This document shows positions 1 through 8,937 of a stretch of DNA of 64,000 bases, piece after piece. Both the position numbers and the translations under genes were made by a program. The DNA is from Halobacteriales archaeon QS_5_70_15 (GTDB lineage Archaea > Halobacteriota > Halobacteria > Halobacteriales > Haloarculaceae): positions 31,583-95,582 of the forward strand of contig PXRQ01000081.1 of assembly GCA_003022005.1 (NCBI GenBank), written 5' to 3'. A model generated the notes under the pieces. The model was not told where the DNA came from. It did not search any database and worked only from the letters and a program-made list of their open reading frames with translations. Each line of letters begins with the position of its first letter. Within the stretch, counting starts at the first letter, position 1.

Positions 1-175
1 ACGGCATCACGCACAGCACGGCCGTCGCGTCCGTGGCCCGGCAGGCCGAGGCGAGCGCCCGACCCAGGTCGGCCGCCCCCGGGTCGACGACCACCAGGAC
101 GTCCTCGTCCGGTTCGACCGCCGCCGGTCCCTCGACCACCCGGCGGGCCGGTCGGGCGAGTTCCAGTTCCTCCAT
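1..175 (-). CDS. M29 aminopeptidase-like / dihydroxypyridine dioxygenase-like protein, N-terminal fragment
   Basis: Only the first 58 codons are present; the gene runs off the left edge. The ATG is the complement of 173-175. The N-terminus reads MEELELARPARRVV and is followed by DEDVLVVVDPG. This layout (helix, short loop, strand ending in a Gly/Pro turn) is what I associate with the N-terminal domain of aminopeptidase-T/M29-like metalloproteins, which in haloarchaea often sit beside catabolic genes. The catalytic metal-binding half is outside the window, so the assignment is tentative. It is transcribed divergently from the hydroxyacid dehydrogenase at 388, with about 210 bases between the two starts. 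Confidence 0.5.
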   Translation of the reverse strand, partial: MEELELARPARRVVEGPAAVEPDEDVLVVVDPGAADLGRALASACRATDATAVLCVMP

Positions 176-387
176 ACCCGTCGTGGGACCCGGGGCGGGA
201 AAACGGGGTCGGTGGTCGTCCCGTCGGGCACCGTCTCGTCCGTCCGTTCCCCCCGACGGAGTCCGTCCCTCTCTCCGCCGGGGAGCGTCCCGTTTCCTCG
301 CCGGGGTTCGTTCGTCTCCCCACGGGGCTCGTCCCGTCCCCGGGTCCCGAGGGCAACCTTTTGTCGCCGCACCCGGTGGGAGGACGC

Positions 388-1377
388 ATGGTCGACGGGA
401 ACGGAAACGAGAACGGGAAGTGGGGGGTACTGGTCCCGGAACCGGTCGACGAGGCCGGTCCGGAATCGATCCGGGATATCGCCGAGGTGGTCGGCCCCGA
501 CGCTCACCCGGACGACGCCGCACGACGGGCGGACATCGACCGGTTCGACGCCGTCGTCGTCCGGACGTTCGAGGTCGACCGCGAGCTCCTGGCGCGGGCC
601 GACCGGCTGAAGGTGATCGCAAAGCACGGCGCCGGGCTGGACAACGTGGACGTCGGGGCGGCGACCGACCGCGGGGTCGTCGTCTGCAACACGCCGGACG
701 TGAACGCCCCCTCGGTCGCCGAGCACGCCGTCGCGCTCGCGCTCGCGGTCCGCAAGCGCCTGCGCGTCGCCGACGCCGACGTCCGCGCGGGCGTCTGGGA
801 CCGGACGAAGTACGTCGCGCCCGAACTCGCCGGCGACACGCTGGGTCTGTTCGGCTGTGGCAGCATCGGCGAGCCCGTGGCCGAACTCGCGGCCGCGTTC
901 GGGATGGACGTCCTCGTGTTCGACCCGTACCTGACCGAGGAGACGGCACCGGACGGCGCCGAACTCGTCGAGGCACCGGGTGACCTGTTCGGCCGGGCCG
1001 ACGTCGTGAGCGTCCACGCGCCGCTCACCGAGGAGACGCGGGGCGCCATCGGGAGGGAGGAACTCGCCCGCTTCGAGGACGGCGTCCTCGTCAACACCGC
1101 CCGCGGGGGTATCGTCGACGAGGACGCGCTCGTCGCGGCGCTCGAGAACGACACCCTCGCCGGCGCCGGCCTCGACACCTTCGAGTCCGAGCCGCCGGAT
1201 CCCGACCATCCGCTGTTCGACTTCGAGACCGTCGTCGCGACGCCGCACGTCGCCGGGTCGACGGTCGAGGCACTCGAGCGCATGAGTCGCGGCGCCGCCG
1301 AGAACATCCGGACGGTCTACGAGGGCCGGCTCCCCGAGACGACGGTCAACGCCGACGGAATCGAGGGGCGGGAGTGA
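388..1377 (+). CDS. D-isomer-specific 2-hydroxyacid dehydrogenase (phosphoglycerate dehydrogenase-like)
   Basis: A 329-residue cytosolic NAD(P)-dependent oxidoreductase expected to interconvert a D-2-hydroxyacid and a 2-oxoacid. The Rossmann motif GCGSIG lies near residues 155-160. The family catalytic triad is visible: Arg in NTARGG (about 235), Glu in ESEPPDPDHP (about 266) and His in TPHVAG (about 287). The ATG at 388 is preceded by a purine-rich GGTGGGAGGA stretch and an AACCTTTT box about 30 bases upstream. In this island it could reduce or oxidise hydroxy/oxo acids made by neighbouring aldolases and dehydratases. The exact substrate cannot be read from the sequence. The stop TGA overlaps the left end of the palindromic element at 1377. 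Confidence 0.9.
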   Translation: MVDGNGNENGKWGVLVPEPVDEAGPESIRDIAEVVGPDAHPDDAARRADIDRFDAVVVRTFEVDRELLARADRLKVIAKHGAGLDNVDVGAATDRGVVVCNTPDVNAPSVAEHAVALALAVRKRLRVADADVRAGVWDRTKYVAPELAGDTLGLFGCGSIGEPVAELAAAFGMDVLVFDPYLTEETAPDGAELVEAPGDLFGRADVVSVHAPLTEETRGAIGREELARFEDGVLVNTARGGIVDEDALVAALENDTLAGAGLDTFESEPPDPDHPLFDFETVVATPHVAGSTVEALERMSRGAAENIRTVYEGRLPETTVNADGIEGRE

Positions 1378-1455
1378 TACTGTCGGACGTAACTGCCTGA
1401 ACATCATCGCCACCACGTACGGCGATATCGTTCACGGGCTTATGTCCGACAGTAT
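1377..1455. repeat. 79-bp palindromic element, family R copy 1
   Basis: The outer arms ATACTGTCGGACGTAA (1377-1392) and TTATGTCCGACAGTAT (1440-1455) are inverted repeats with one mismatch. Inner arms (TGAACATCATCGCC versus GGCGATATCGTTCA) continue the palindrome to a short loop, so the whole element could form one hairpin. The last base of the upstream gene's TGA is the first base of the element. It resembles the copies at 45470, 53182, 56656 and 58042. It could be a REP/MITE-like mobile palindrome, a terminator, or both. Confidence 0.85.
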
Positions 1456-1631
1456 GAGGATCGATGGCCAGCGTTCGGGATAGCGAACGCGGCCCCAACG
1501 TCCCCTTGGGTGGGACCGCTCGGGGTCTTTCGAAACGTTCCGTCGGTCCCTGCACTACCTCGATGAGGATCGAGAACGGCCGGAACGTCTCACCCGAACC
1601 CTTTTGCTCGGGAGGGGAGTGGACTGCCCGT

Positions 1632-2411
1632 ATGCCGACGAATCACGTTCGCGAGCGACTCGAGAGCGACGAACCGGCGCTGGGTGCCCGCGCGGAGACG
1701 TTCTCTCCGGTGATGGTCGAGGTGTACGGGCAACTCGGGTACGATTTCGTCTGGCTCGACTTCGAGCACGGCGGCCCGAGCCCGTACGACAGCACCGCGT
1801 TCGACGCGCTGATCCGGGCGGCCGAGAGTGCCGGTATCGAACTCTTCGTTCGCGTCCCGTCTGGCGACCCGCCGTTGATCCACAAGGTACTCGACACGGG
1901 GGTACGGACGATCCTAATCCCGCAGGTCCGGAGCGCCGCCGAGGTGCGCGAGGCGGTCGAGGCCGCGCACTTCACCTACGACGGCGGCCCGGGTGCCCGC
2001 GGGTTCGGCGGCGGTCGGCCGACTGGGTGGGGGGCGGACGACGAGGGGTTCATCGAGGACCAGGACGAGTCCGTCCTCGTGGGTGCGATGATCGAGCACC
2101 GCGACGCCGTCGAGAACGCCGAGGAGATCCTCTCGGTCCCGGAACTCGGGTTCGCGTTCATCGGCGCGAACGACCTCTCGATATCGATGGGCCGTCCCCG
2201 GCAGACCGACCACCCGGAGGTGCGGGCGGCCATCGAGACCGCCGAGGACGCGTGCCGGGAGGCCGGCGTCCCGTTCGGCGCCCCGAAACACGACACCGGG
2301 GCCGCCGCGGCGGCCATCGACGACGGGTACAGCGTCCTGCGGGTCGGCGACGAGGTCGGGGCCGCCCGGGAAGCGCTGGGTTCGCGCCTGGAGACGCTGC
2401 GCGGGAACTGA
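1632..2411 (+). CDS. HpcH/HpaI family class II aldolase
   Basis: A 259-residue metal-dependent aldolase of the 2-keto-3-deoxy-rhamnonate / 4-hydroxy-2-oxoheptanedioate aldolase family. It would cleave a 2-keto-3-deoxy acid to pyruvate plus an aldehyde. Family features seen: DFEHGG after the first strand, the pyruvate-binding Arg in FVRVPSG, metal ligands in the AMIEHRDAVEN and GANDLS segments, and the IPQVRSA loop. Length is normal. The ATG at 1632 was chosen because upstream codons in the frame are not protein-like and CCCTTTTG lies about 30 bases before it. It precedes the SDR at 2501 on the same strand and probably acts downstream of a sugar-acid dehydratase. Confidence 0.88.
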   Translation: MPTNHVRERLESDEPALGARAETFSPVMVEVYGQLGYDFVWLDFEHGGPSPYDSTAFDALIRAAESAGIELFVRVPSGDPPLIHKVLDTGVRTILIPQVRSAAEVREAVEAAHFTYDGGPGARGFGGGRPTGWGADDEGFIEDQDESVLVGAMIEHRDAVENAEEILSVPELGFAFIGANDLSISMGRPRQTDHPEVRAAIETAEDACREAGVPFGAPKHDTGAAAAAIDDGYSVLRVGDEVGAAREALGSRLETLRGN

Positions 2412-2500
2412 CCGGCCGCGAGGCCTCGGAGTCGGCGACGACGGGGCCGCCGGGATGCGGCGTCCCCCGGGTTTATCGCGACCCCCGCCGAGCTACGCGC

Positions 2501-3292
2501 ATGGACCTCGACATCGAGGGGAACGCGGCGCTGGTGCTGGCATCGAGCAGCGGCCTCGGGAAGGCGTCCGCGACCGCGCTCGCCCGGGAGGGTGTCGACG
2601 TCGCGATCAACGGCCGGGAGGAGGAGCGTCTCGCGGCCGCCGCCGAGGAGGTTCGCGAGACCGCGACCGGGGAGGTTCGCCCCCTGACCGGCGACCTCAC
2701 CGACCGCGAGGACGTCGAGGGGGTAGTCGAGCGAACCGTCGACGAGTTCGGCCGCCTGGACCACCTCGTCGTCAGTTCGGGGGGACCCACCCGGCTCCGG
2801 TTTCGGGGGACGACCGACGAGGACTGGTACGACGCCTACGACCTGCTGGTGATGAGCGTCGTCCGGGCGGTCCGCGAGGCCGTCCCGCACCTCCGCGAGG
2901 ACGGCGGCGGGACGGTCGTGAACATCACCTCCCGGGTCGTCAAGGAGGCTTCGCCGTCGAACGTGCTCTCCAGTTCGGTCCGGATGGCGGTCGTCGGCCT
3001 CGAAAAGACGCTTTCGGAGGAGCTGGCACCCGAGGTCCGGTGCAACGCCGTCCTCCCCGGCGCTCACCGGACCCCGCGGATCACCGACGGGGCCGAGGCG
3101 GCGGTCGATCGCGGCGAGTTCGACTCGCTCGAGGACGCGCTCGCCGAACGAGCGGAGGGCATCCCGCTCGAACGGATCGGGGACCCGATGGAACTCGGCG
3201 ACACCGTCGCCTTCCTCTCCTCGCCCCGCTCCGGGTTCATCAACGGGCAGGCCGTCGTCGTCGACGGGGGCAGCGTCGCCTCGAACCTCTGA
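2501..3292 (+). CDS. Atypical SDR-family oxidoreductase
   Basis: A 263-residue short-chain dehydrogenase-like protein. The nucleotide-binding loop is SSSGLGKA rather than TGxxxGIG. The usual catalytic YxxxK is absent: the position after NITSR reads SNVLSSSVRMAVVGL. The fold otherwise looks complete, ending FINGQAVVVDGG. It is a close paralogue of the SDR at 27003, which has the same replacement (SLVLSNSVRM). This may be a distinct SDR branch with different chemistry or a non-redox role. GTTTATCG about 26 bases before the ATG suits a leaderless transcript. The stop is followed by TGATACGG-like sequence reminiscent of one end of the palindromic elements, but no matching second arm is visible. 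Confidence 0.8.
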   Translation: MDLDIEGNAALVLASSSGLGKASATALAREGVDVAINGREEERLAAAAEEVRETATGEVRPLTGDLTDREDVEGVVERTVDEFGRLDHLVVSSGGPTRLRFRGTTDEDWYDAYDLLVMSVVRAVREAVPHLREDGGGTVVNITSRVVKEASPSNVLSSSVRMAVVGLEKTLSEELAPEVRCNAVLPGAHRTPRITDGAEAAVDRGEFDSLEDALAERAEGIPLERIGDPMELGDTVAFLSSPRSGFINGQAVVVDGGSVASNL

Positions 3293-3593
3293 TACGGACG
3301 GTCGCAGTCCCCCACCGGAGATCGACGCCGAGGTCGGAGCGCTGACCGGCGACTTCGGCGACGTGCGGGGGTCGATCCGCCGCGGTCGAGGCACAGTACC
3401 GCGAGAGACGCGACGAGATCCTCCCCCGTCCGGGCGAGATGGGGTTCGACGCGCCGTCGCGGAGGCGACCGGCTTTCCCAGCCGGACCCGCGGGTCGCTC
3501 TCCGGCGGACCCGCGAGTCGCTCCGTAGTACGGTCCGATCCTCTCGACACTGGACTCCGGTACTCTTACGTCGCCGTGTCCGAACCGCGGAGC
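3293..3593. other. Intergenic stretch, possible gene relic
   Basis: About 300 bases without an intact gene. One frame across 3390-3480 reads VEAQYRERRDEILPRPGEMG, which looks protein-like but has no start and no continuation I recognise. It may be a decayed gene end. A TACTCTTACG box at 3561-3570 could serve the MOSC gene at 3594. Confidence 0.3.
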
Positions 3594-4058
3594 ATGGAGG
3601 GGACCGTCGAGTCCATACACGTCGCCCCCGTGGCGACGGAGCCGGTGGAGTCACGCGAGTCGGTCGAGGCCGTCGCCGGGAAGGGGCTACGCGGCGACCG
3701 CTACTTCGACGCGGAGGGGACGTTCTCGAACGCCGCGGACGGCGGGAACGAACTCACGCTCGTCGAGCTGGAGGCCATCGCGGCCATCGAACGCGAATCC
3801 GGCGTCGAACTCGAACCGGGCGAGCACCGCCGCAACCTCACTACGTCGGGGGTCGCGCTGAACCACCTCGTCGGCGAGCGGTTCCGGGTTGGCGAGGTCG
3901 TCTGCCGGGGTGTCAGACTGTGCGAGCCGTGCAGTCACCTCGAATCGCTGACCGAAGACGGCGTCGTGGAGGCGCTGACCCACCGGGGCGGGCTCCGCGC
4001 GGACATCGAGGAGGGTGGGGTTATCGGGGTCGGGGACGGGGTCGAGCGGGTCGAGTGA
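3594..4058 (+). CDS. MOSC domain-containing protein
   Basis: A 154-residue single-domain MOSC protein (molybdenum cofactor sulfurase C-terminal type), predicted to handle sulfur on molybdo- or tungsto-cofactor or to act on N-hydroxylated compounds. Seen: GKGLRGDRYF near residue 30, EHRRNLTTSGVALN near 80, and LCEPCSHLE with the conserved cysteine near 115. The rest of the chain agrees with small haloarchaeal MOSC proteins. A molybdo/tungsto enzyme (AOR at 8843) and two MoaD-like proteins lie 5 kb away, so a cofactor link is plausible but inferred. It is followed by the MR/MLE gene at 4137 after 78 bases. Confidence 0.88.
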   Translation: MEGTVESIHVAPVATEPVESRESVEAVAGKGLRGDRYFDAEGTFSNAADGGNELTLVELEAIAAIERESGVELEPGEHRRNLTTSGVALNHLVGERFRVGEVVCRGVRLCEPCSHLESLTEDGVVEALTHRGGLRADIEEGGVIGVGDGVERVE

Positions 4059-4136
4059 CCCGTGCCGGAGGCCCCGACCCGGCGGTCGTCCGTCAGATGC
4101 CAACACCTATCAGGAATCCCGCTGCACGGCCGCCGT

Positions 4137-5402
4137 ATGCCGGACTCGAAGTACAGGAAGCTGGTAGCGGACATGATCGGCGGCGTGGGCTGGCGGGACC
4201 TGAGCGAGGGCCCCGAGCGCCGCGTTCCCGACCGCGACGTCGGGATCACGGGGATCGAGTGCAGGGTGGTCGAGGGGAACTTCCCGTGGAACCTGATCCG
4301 GGTCCACACCGACGCGGGCATCTACGGGCTCGGGGAGGCGTTCCCCGGCCCGGCGAGTGAGTACGTCGAGTTCCTCGAACCCGGGCTGGTGGGTCAGAAC
4401 CCGCTCGACGTCGACCGGCTGGTCGAGCACATGACACAGCTGCTCTCGGGGCTCGGCGGGTCGCTCGGCTACTCGCAGGCGGCGATCAGCGGCATCGAGA
4501 CCGCCTGCTGGGACATCGCGGGAAAGGTCACGGGCCTGCCGGTCTACCAGCTGCTGGGCGGCAAGTACCGCGACGACGTGACGATCTACGCGGACTGTCA
4601 CGCCGGCGAGGACCTGGCGGCCGCCGCGGACGTCGAGCCCCGGGAGATCTACACGCCGGAGTCCTACGCCAGGGCGGCCGAGGAGGTCGTCGACGAGGGG
4701 TTCGACGCCCTGAAGTTCGACCTCGACGTGAAGGTCGAACCCGCCGACACCGCGACCCGCCGGCTCTCGACCGACGCCATCCAGCACAAGGCCGACATCG
4801 TCGAAGCGGTGAGGGAGGCCATCGGCGACGAGCCGACGCTTGGGTTCGACCTCCACTGGAACTTCTCGGTCGAGACGGCGACGAAGGTCGCCCGGAAACT
4901 CGAACCGTACGACCTCGACTGGCTCGAGGACCCCGTCCCACCGGAGAACGTCGACGCCCACCGGAAGGTGACCGAGAGCACGAGCACACCCATCCTCGCC
5001 GGCGAGAACGTCACCAGGGTCGAGGGGTTCGTCCCCTTCCTGACCGACCAGGCCATCGACCTCGTCGCGCCGGACGTCCAGAAGTGCGGGGGCCTGCTCG
5101 AACTGCGGAAGATCGCCGCGCTCGCCGACGCCTTCGACGTCCCCGTCGCCCCCCACAACATCTCCAGCCCCGTCGGGACGATGGCGAGCGTCCACGCCTG
5201 CTCGACGGTCCCGGGCGCGTTCGCGCTGGAGTACCACGCCCGCGAGGTCGAGTGGTGGGACGACCTCCACGACGGCGACGACCCGCTCATCGAGGAGGGT
5301 GCAATCGCCGTCCCGGAGGAGCCCGGACTGGGTATCGACCTCGACTACGACGTGCTGGCCGAGCACCTCGCTCCCGGCCAGGAACCACTCGAGCCGGTCT
5401 GA
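4137..5402 (+). CDS. Enolase-superfamily sugar-acid dehydratase (MR/MLE), intact
   Basis: A 421-residue mandelate racemase/muconate lactonizing enzyme, expected to remove water from an aldonate to give a 2-keto-3-deoxy acid with a Mg ion. Seen: an N-terminal capping domain ending GLGEAFPGP, CWDIAGKVTGLPVYQLLGGK, the catalytic Lys in LKFDLD (about residue 192), metal ligands in DLHWNF (about 240), WLEDPVPP (about 262) and the GEN segment, and catalytic His in APHNISSP. It belongs to the same subgroup as the proteins at 20215 and 39075 and resembles gluconate/xylonate-type dehydratases. Which aldonate it uses cannot be decided. CACCTATCA about 30 bases upstream is a plausible TATA box. Confidence 0.9.
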   Translation: MPDSKYRKLVADMIGGVGWRDLSEGPERRVPDRDVGITGIECRVVEGNFPWNLIRVHTDAGIYGLGEAFPGPASEYVEFLEPGLVGQNPLDVDRLVEHMTQLLSGLGGSLGYSQAAISGIETACWDIAGKVTGLPVYQLLGGKYRDDVTIYADCHAGEDLAAAADVEPREIYTPESYARAAEEVVDEGFDALKFDLDVKVEPADTATRRLSTDAIQHKADIVEAVREAIGDEPTLGFDLHWNFSVETATKVARKLEPYDLDWLEDPVPPENVDAHRKVTESTSTPILAGENVTRVEGFVPFLTDQAIDLVAPDVQKCGGLLELRKIAALADAFDVPVAPHNISSPVGTMASVHACSTVPGAFALEYHAREVEWWDDLHDGDDPLIEEGAIAVPEEPGLGIDLDYDVLAEHLAPGQEPLEPV

Positions 5403-5479
5403 CCCGCGATCCGACGCGCCGGCGCTCTCGAACCGTCGTCCCCGGGTGATCGTACGACCGCGAGCGGCTACGCGCTCGG

Positions 5480-6271
5480 CTACGGTCCCCCGAGCACCTC
5501 CGGGTCGTGGCTGCCGAGCAGGGCACCGTCCCGTCCGACCCGCTCGCGCACGCGGGCGACGCTCTCGTAGCACGCCGCGAGGTCGACGTGGAGGCCGGGC
5601 GGGACGTACGGCGGGTCGTAGTCGACCGGCTCGACCTCGATGACCTCGCCGCGGACGTCCCGTATCTCCGTCGCGTCCGGACGGAGGTTCTGCCGGCAGT
5701 AGACCAGGTCACAGGCCAGCGCGTACCTGCCGGCGGGCGTCTCGACGACCACCGACTGCGTCCCCTCGGTGTGCCCGGGCGTGTCCAGGAGTTCGACGCC
5801 CGGGCAGAGCCGGTACCCGCGTCGAGGAGCGTGAGATCGGCGTTCCCGAGCGCCGCGGCGTGCTCCTCTAAGTAGGCCCGCTCCATGTACGGGAGGCGGT
5901 CACGGGCCGCCGCGAGCTCCGAGCGCTGGAGGAGCACCTCCGCCTCGGCGAAGAGGTCGACGTTGGCGGCGTGGTCGTGGTGGAGGTGGGTCAGTACGAG
6001 GTGGTCGACGTCGGCCGGCGAGAGGCCGTGCTCGACCAACCCCTCTCGGATCGGCTCTGCCCCGCCGTCCGGGATCGACCGGCCGGCGACCTCGCCCCGC
6101 TCCGCACCCGCGTCGACGACGACAACCGGGTCGTCGGGGGCCGCGGGTTCCTCGGGCAACGGGAAAGGCCCTGACCGGCGAGGCGACCGTCACGTCCTCG
6201 TCGAGCAGGTAGGTGAGGGCGTTCTTCGGGAGATCGAGGGTGCCACAGCGGATGGGGTGGACGGTGTACAT
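5480..6271 (-). pseudogene. MBL-fold lactonase-like hydrolase, two frameshifts
   Basis: Reading from the ATG at 6271: MYTVHPIRCGTLDL, a start typical of metallo-beta-lactamase-fold lactonases (AHL-lactonase-like). It then shifts frame near 6160 into LPEEPAAPDDPVVVVDAG, carries the zinc motif THLHHDHAAN, shifts again near 5815 into YRLCPGVELLDTPGH, and ends GALLGSHDPEVL with the stop at 5480. The reconstructed length (about 260 residues) is normal for the family. The two single-base shifts are opposite in sign. In sugar oxidation such a hydrolase could open an aldonolactone, but the gene as given cannot make the whole protein. Confidence 0.8.
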
Positions 6272-6374
6272 TTCGTCTCCCCTCTCGACGGAGTGGGTGG
6301 TAAAGCTACGGCGGGTCGGGGGGTCCGGGGTCGAGCGTCGTCCGGCGGAGTCAGTCTCGACCGGTCGCGGTCGG

Positions 6375-7110
6375 CTACTGCCCCACGGCCAGTACCTCCT
6401 GCTCCTCGGTCGCGACGTAGACCGACTCTCCGGCCACGCGGTCCCCCCCGCGACGGCGGGTAGCGCCGGTGACGCCGTGGCCGACGCCCGTCCGCCAGTG
6501 CTCGGCCCCCTCAGCGGCGTCGAACGCGTAGACGACCCCGCGGGGGACGGTCGCGTAGACGATCCCATCGGCGACCGTCGGCGACGCGGTGAACCCCCCG
6601 CGGCCCCTGACCTGCCAGAGGAACTCGTCGGCGGGTCGGTCCGTTCCCTCCGGGCTCTCCCCGCCCTCGCCGCTCCCGGCGCCCGACCCGCCCCCCTCGG
6701 CCAGCGCGTGGAGGTACCCCCCGCCGTCGGCCACGGAGACCGTCCCGCCCTCGACGGCCGGGGTCCCGAACAGCGGGAACGAGGCCCGGGACAGCCACCG
6801 TCGCTCGCCGGTCTCCCGATCCAGCGCGCGTTCCCGTGGAGAGTGCCGACGTAGACCGTGTCCCCGACGACCGCGGGCGACGCGTTGGCGCTCCGCTCGA
6901 CCGTGATCCGCCAGCGCTCGCCCGGCCCGGACGCCCCCGGCGAATCCGGCGAGACGCCGGTGTTGGCCTCGTCGTGGCCGAACATCCGCCAGTCGCCCAT
7001 CGCCGACCGTCGTCTACGGGCACCGGCGTCTCGCGACACCCGGCCAGCGACCCGACGACCCCGACTCCGAGACCCGAGAGCACGTCCCGCCGGGTTATCC
7101 CGCGACTCAT
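6375..7110 (-). pseudogene. PQQ-like beta-propeller lipoprotein, frameshifted
   Basis: The ATG at 7110 opens MSRGITRRDVLSG and a hydrophobic stretch ending SLAGC, a Tat signal with lipobox for export and membrane anchoring. The frame changes near 7000 into GDWRMFGHDEANTGVS and again near 6830 into LDRETGERRWLSRASF, ending VATEEQEVLAVGQ. Blade-like segments (SPAVVGDTVYVGTLHG, SPTVADGIVYATVPRG, VYAFDAAEG) are those of PQQ/WD-like propeller proteins. At about 245 codons it is shorter than usual, so internal loss as well as frameshifts is likely. The role is unknown. Confidence 0.72.
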
Positions 7111-7462
7111 ACCCGCGGGTCGGGGCTGAGAGAGAAAAAGACGGCGTGGCCGTGCGGGAGCGCTACCAGGCCTTGGTCCGGTGGTTCCCGACGGACGAGC
7201 GACCGCACCGACCGCGCTCCTCGTCACGGTCGGTGATCGCCGGTAACCGACGACAGCCGGCGGTAGCGTGGTGGTCATCGGCGCTCGTAAGCGTCCCTGC
7301 GTGGCTCTCCTCCGCGTCATCCGCCTCTGTGTCATCCGCCATCGTGTCGTCGGCCCTCTATCGTCTCCGGTCCGTCCCGGCCCGTCGATCCCCCGCTCTC
7401 GGATACGGCACGACCGCCGAGACCTCCCGCGCTTCGAGGGGGTCGACCGGTCGCTCACCGAT
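7111..7462. other. Intergenic stretch without a recognisable gene
   Basis: About 350 bases between the PQQ relic and the MR/MLE gene. It holds several GCGTCATC/TGTCATCC direct repeats around 7268-7345. A segment at 7228-7254 (GGTGATCGCCGGTAACCGACGAC) resembles part of the P-family palindromes but lacks both terminal arms. I see no protein signature. Confidence 0.35.
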
Positions 7463-8632
7463 CTACGGGAGCCCGCTCGAGGCCTCGCGATCGAACAGTT
7501 CGTGACCGGTCCCCCGTCGCTCGACGAAGTCCCAGTCGATCTCGACGCCCAGACCCGGGCCCTCGGGGATCCCGACGTGCCCGTCCGAATCGACCCGCTC
7601 GGGCGACTCGACGAACCCCTGGTCGACCATCCAGTCGATGCCCTGCGGGTGGAGCAGGGCGTGTTCGTAGTAGTTGGTGTTGCGGATGGCGGTCATGCAG
7701 TGGAGGTGTGAGGGCCCGCCGACGTGGAGTTCGACGTCGCGGCCGAACCCCTCGACGGCGTGTGCGATCTTCATCACGCCCGTGATGCCGCAGTCGAGGT
7801 GTGCCTCGGCCCGGACCAGGTCGAGCGCGTCGTTCGCGAGGTGGTCGACGCGGCCGAACGGTCCCCCGCGGACGTGCTCGACGCCGAGGACCGGCGTGTC
7901 GAGGTCGCGCGCGAGGTTGCGGTTCATCTCGATGCTCTCCCCGCCGTCCGCCATCGGGTCCTCGTACCAGTAGAAGTCGAGTTCGTCACAGACCTGACCC
8001 ACACGGAGGGTCTCGGCGTAGGTGTCGTACTCGCTCGCCGGGTCGATCATCAGGTCCATCTCCCCGCCGACCCGCTCGTGGATCGCCCGGCAGATGGCGA
8101 TGTCCTCGTCCGGGTCGCCGAAGCCGTGGATCTTGAACCCGGGATACCCTTCGTCCAGACACCGCTCGGCGTAGTCGGCGTACGCCTCGGGGGAGTTCAG
8201 GCCGTCGGGCTGCTCGTCGGCCATGAACGTCGACGCGTAGGCCGGGACGGGGTCGGGGGTTCCGCCGAGCAGCGCGTAGACCGGCTCGTCGAAGTGCTTC
8301 CCGGCGAGGTCCCACAGCGCCACGTCGATCGGGCCGACACCGGCGTGGTCGAGGTGGCGGAACCGCGTCCAGAGGTCCTGCCAGAGTTCCTCGCGCTCGA
8401 GGGGATCCCGGCCGATCAGGGTGCCGGCGGCCATCCGGACCTGCGCCAGCATCGCCGGGACGAAGTAGAACCCGCGGTAGTGACCCTCGCTCCCGTCCGC
8501 GGTCCTGATGGTGAGCACGAACCCCGGCGGCTCGAGGGTGGTGCCCGGCTCGTACGCCTGCCGGTTGTTCCACGTCCCGACGTCCTCGAGTTCGAAGTCG
8601 AACTCGTGTATCTCCACCTCGGTGATGCGCAT
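7463..8632 (-). CDS. Enolase-superfamily (MR/MLE) enzyme with KxH motif, intact
   Basis: A 389-residue enzyme. The first barrel base site is K167-I-H169 (GFKIHGFG). Metal ligands are D197 (MIDPAS), E224 (YWYEDP) and E252 (GVEHVRG). A His-rich tail segment (GGPSHLHCM) and NTNYYEH follow. The capping domain starts MRITEVEIHEFDF. The KxH site differs from the KFD and KxK sites of neighbouring paralogues, so the substrate class or stereochemistry probably differs. Relatives of the same subgroup are the broken gene at 27799 and the C-terminal relic at 31595. It is encoded convergently to nothing nearby and read away from the MoaD gene at 8695. Confidence 0.88.
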   Translation of the reverse strand: MRITEVEIHEFDFELEDVGTWNNRQAYEPGTTLEPPGFVLTIRTADGSEGHYRGFYFVPAMLAQVRMAAGTLIGRDPLEREELWQDLWTRFRHLDHAGVGPIDVALWDLAGKHFDEPVYALLGGTPDPVPAYASTFMADEQPDGLNSPEAYADYAERCLDEGYPGFKIHGFGDPDEDIAICRAIHERVGGEMDLMIDPASEYDTYAETLRVGQVCDELDFYWYEDPMADGGESIEMNRNLARDLDTPVLGVEHVRGGPFGRVDHLANDALDLVRAEAHLDCGITGVMKIAHAVEGFGRDVELHVGGPSHLHCMTAIRNTNYYEHALLHPQGIDWMVDQGFVESPERVDSDGHVGIPEGPGLGVEIDWDFVERRGTGHELFDREASSGLP

Positions 8633-8694
8633 GACACTCCCTCTCGTGGGGGTGACGTAAAACCCCGCGGCGCCGGGGGGCAGGGCCCCCGGTC

Positions 8695-8937
8695 CTACCC
8701 CTCCGGCATCGGCGAATCGGTAACGCTGATCACGTCGCCGTCGGCGAGTTCCGTCCCGCGGTCGAGGTGCCGGCGCTCGCGCATCACCACCGAGCCGGTC
8801 GGCAGGTCGCCGTCGGCGCGGTCGGCCAGGGCCGCCAGCGCGTCACCCACCGTCGCCCCGTCGGCCAGTTCGAGCGCGACAGACGACTCGCCGACCGACC
8901 GGCGGACCGCGCCGTAACACCGGAGTTCGACTCGCAT
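8695..8937 (-). CDS. MoaD/ThiS-like ubiquitin-fold protein
   Basis: An 80-residue beta-grasp protein: MRVELRCYGAVRRSVGES, GATVGDALAALADR, ADGDVISVTDSP. MoaD-type proteins carry sulfur for molybdopterin or tungstopterin synthesis through a C-terminal Gly-Gly thiocarboxylate. This one ends SPMPEG, so the terminal di-glycine is missing and it may be non-functional as a sulfur carrier, or the last codons may have changed. The start at 8937 was preferred over an upstream ATG at 8964 because the fold begins with MRVEL. It sits beside the aldehyde oxidoreductase and a second MoaD-like gene. Confidence 0.75.
   Translation of the reverse strand: MRVELRCYGAVRRSVGESSVALELADGATVGDALAALADRADGDLPTGSVVMRERRHLDRGTELADGDVISVTDSPMPEG

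Noticed and set aside
3290..3307. TGATACGGACGGTCGCAG after the SDR stop as another palindromic element
   Set aside because: Resembles one terminus, but no matching second arm lies within about 100 bases.
7228..7254. Possible additional P-family palindrome
   Set aside because: Only an internal piece matches; neither terminal ATACGGTCGTGCG arm is present.
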